Below are positions 29,971-31,045 of a stretch of DNA of 31,045 nt, one piece after another. The notes under the pieces were generated by a model. The model was not told where the DNA came from. It did not search any database and saw only the letters and a program-made list of their open reading frames with translations. The stretch comes from JAIEPT01 sp038217425. Its GTDB lineage: Bacteria > Planctomycetota > Planctomycetia > Gemmatales > Gemmataceae. The stretch spans positions 1 to 31,045 of the forward strand of contig JBBQPM010000071.1 in NCBI GenBank assembly GCA_038217425.1. The letters are read 5' to 3'. Position 1 is the first letter of the stretch. Every line of letters starts with the position of its first letter. A program made the translations under genes and the position numbers.

Positions 29971-31045
29971 TCAACCTGTCAAGAGTTTCTCGCAGCGGCG
30001 CACGGCCTGGGGGGCGCTGAGCGCCTTGTTCCGCTCGAGCGGATGTTTGCGGAACCACGCCGAGACGAGCGCCATGCCGTCGACGTCTTCGAAGAGTTCG
30101 AGCCAACTGGCATGCGCGGGCCCGAACCAACGTTTGCTCTGCTCGACAAAATTCTGCGCCTCGGTTGCGGTAGCCGGTTCCGGCAAGCGAGCGACCACCC
30201 GGGCGGCATGGATCACGTACCAGGTCCGCACGCCCGCGGCATCTGCGAGCGGATAGACGAACGACAGTTCCCGGCGCGCTTGCCGAATGTGCTCGAGCTT
30301 CGTCAGCAAATTCTCGAGCAACTGCCAGGTATCGCGCAGCCGGGCGGCCCGTTCGAATTGCTGCGCCGTCGATGCCTCGATCATCTCGCGCTGCAGTTTC
30401 TCCAGCGGCGTCCGATCCTTCCCCGCGAGCAACCGCTTGGCGGCGGCGACCTCCGCGTCATAGGCCTTTTGCGTACACGTCCCGGTGCAGGGCCCCAGGC
30501 ACGCGCCGATCTCCATGCGCAGACACGCCGGCGGCCGTTCGAACGGAAAGAGTTGGCCCTGCTCCGGAAAGATCATCTCCTGCCGCTGCGGACAATCGCG
30601 GAGTCGAAACAGATCGTTCAGCCGACAGACCGCCGTCCGTAGCCAGACGGTCCACGAAAGCGGCCCGAACACGGCCGCGGGATGCTTGGGGGGCCGACGC
30701 GAGAGAAACACGTACGGCGCCGGCGCTCGCCCCAGACACAAAAACGTCTGCTTCCGCCGTAGCGGTTGCCCTTGCACATTCCAGCGCGGCCGCCAACGGC
30801 GAATCAGTTCGAGTTCGCGCAAGAGAGCCGCGAACTCGTGCGGCGTCCGCTCCCACACGATCCGCCGGGCGTCGCGCAGGATCTTCGTCGCCTTGCGATC
30901 TCGGCTCTTGAGAAAATACGTCGCCAGCCGTTTGCGGAGCGACTTCGCCTTACCGACGTAAATGAGTTCCCCCGCGGCGTCGATCATGCCGTAGACGCCG
31001 GGATGATTCGGGCACGTCGTCCGCACGTGCGCCTTCAGTTGCCGC
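29971..31045 (-). CDS. UvrC-like GIY-YIG nuclease lacking the RNase H-like half (partial, 5' end outside window)
   Basis: The frame is open to the right edge, so the N-terminus is missing; about 357 residues are visible. The GIY-YIG domain shows P-G-V-Y-G-M-I-D and L-I-Y-V-G-K-A-K-S-L-R-K-R-L, with E-L-I-R-R-W-R-P-R-W-N at its end, so the tyrosine, arginine and glutamate of the nuclease site look present. C-L-R-M-E-I-G-A-C-L-G-P-C follows as the UvrC-type cysteine stretch, and a UVR helix pair (L-E-K-L-Q-R-E-M-I-E-A-S...F-E-R-A-A-R-L-R-D) that in UvrC binds UvrB. After about 100 more residues the protein ends, without the endonuclease V/RNase H-like and HhH domains that make the 5' cut in full UvrC (about 600 aa). 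It resembles Cho-type paralogues, which make only the 3' incision. Confidence 0.82.
   Translation of the reverse strand, partial: RQLKAHVRTTCPNHPGVYGMIDAAGELIYVGKAKSLRKRLATYFLKSRDRKATKILRDARRIVWERTPHEFAALLRELELIRRWRPRWNVQGQPLRRKQTFLCLGRAPAPYVFLSRRPPKHPAAVFGPLSWTVWLRTAVCRLNDLFRLRDCPQRQEMIFPEQGQLFPFERPPACLRMEIGACLGPCTGTCTQKAYDAEVAAAKRLLAGKDRTPLEKLQREMIEASTAQQFERAARLRDTWQLLENLLTKLEHIRQARRELSFVYPLADAAGVRTWYVIHAARVVARLPEPATATEAQNFVEQSKRWFGPAHASWLELFEDVDGMALVSAWFRKHPLERNKALSAPQAVRRCEKLLTG

Noticed and set aside
1..31045. tRNA, rRNA, insertion sequences, CRISPR and phage genes
   Set aside because: Reading both strands showed no cloverleaf with conserved T-loop, no rRNA signature, no transposase or integrase motif and no repeat-spacer array. 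A tRNA or covariance-model scan was not possible here.

Overview
This 31 kb GC-rich window most likely comes from a planctomycete of the Pirellulales type. The best support is a secreted cysteine-rich protein with 'YTV' repeats (22158-23339), a surface-protein family known mainly from planctomycetes. A membrane-anchored beta-propeller whose first blade carries a D-W-P-x-W-R-G motif, several dispersed palindromic repeats and short antitoxin types common in that phylum agree with this. It looks like ordinary chromosome. I see no rRNA, tRNA, insertion sequence, phage gene or CRISPR array, and no gene-free stretch longer than 300 bases.

Layout. (1) 15-1435, minus strand: four tightly packed small genes. 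Two are uncharacterised and overlap (57 and 147 aa). They are followed by a JAB/MPN-like (HTHP) toxin-type protein interrupted by an in-frame TGA, and by an NTF2-fold-like immunity protein. (2) 1466-4160: prpB, diverging from a membrane-anchored PQQ-type propeller, then a lone MoaD/ThiS-like ubiquitin-fold protein. A palindromic repeat separates the propeller from the MoaD-like gene. (3) 4197-12077, plus strand: a glycan cluster of seven genes (O-antigen ligase/polymerase, three GT4 glycosyltransferases, a divergent GT-B enzyme, a GT2 enzyme and a methyltransferase). From the second gene on, each overlaps its predecessor by 1-19 nt, which implies one co-translated operon. (4) 12097-14017: a type II toxin-antitoxin pair with a PIN toxin, a small orphan protein, and a class I glutamine amidotransferase-like protein without its catalytic residues. 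(5) 14111-20112, minus strand: CNT nucleoside transporter, pyrimidine-nucleoside phosphorylase, MFS transporter and an Old Yellow Enzyme-type oxidoreductase; the first three suggest nucleoside uptake and salvage. (6) 20190-22068: a lipoprotein of the branched-chain amino acid binding type, convergent with nnrD (NAD(P)HX repair). (7) 22103-23339: the YTV protein with a clear terminator. (8) 23586-25875, minus strand: GntR regulator, inositol-monophosphatase-family enzyme and SIS-domain protein in one operon. (9) 25985-31045, minus strand: asd, a GH133-type glycogen debranching enzyme, a small anchored protein with a 30-bp tandem repeat, and a UvrC-like nuclease that runs off the right edge.

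The most unusual items are the interrupted toxin/immunity cassette, the catalytically dead amidotransferase homologue, a palindromic element present twice 15 kb apart, the compact glycan operon without an exporter or initiating enzyme in view, the GntR/IMPase/SIS operon, and the short UvrC paralogue. I did not identify a clearly new defence system. All functions are inferred from sequence reading; no database search was run.
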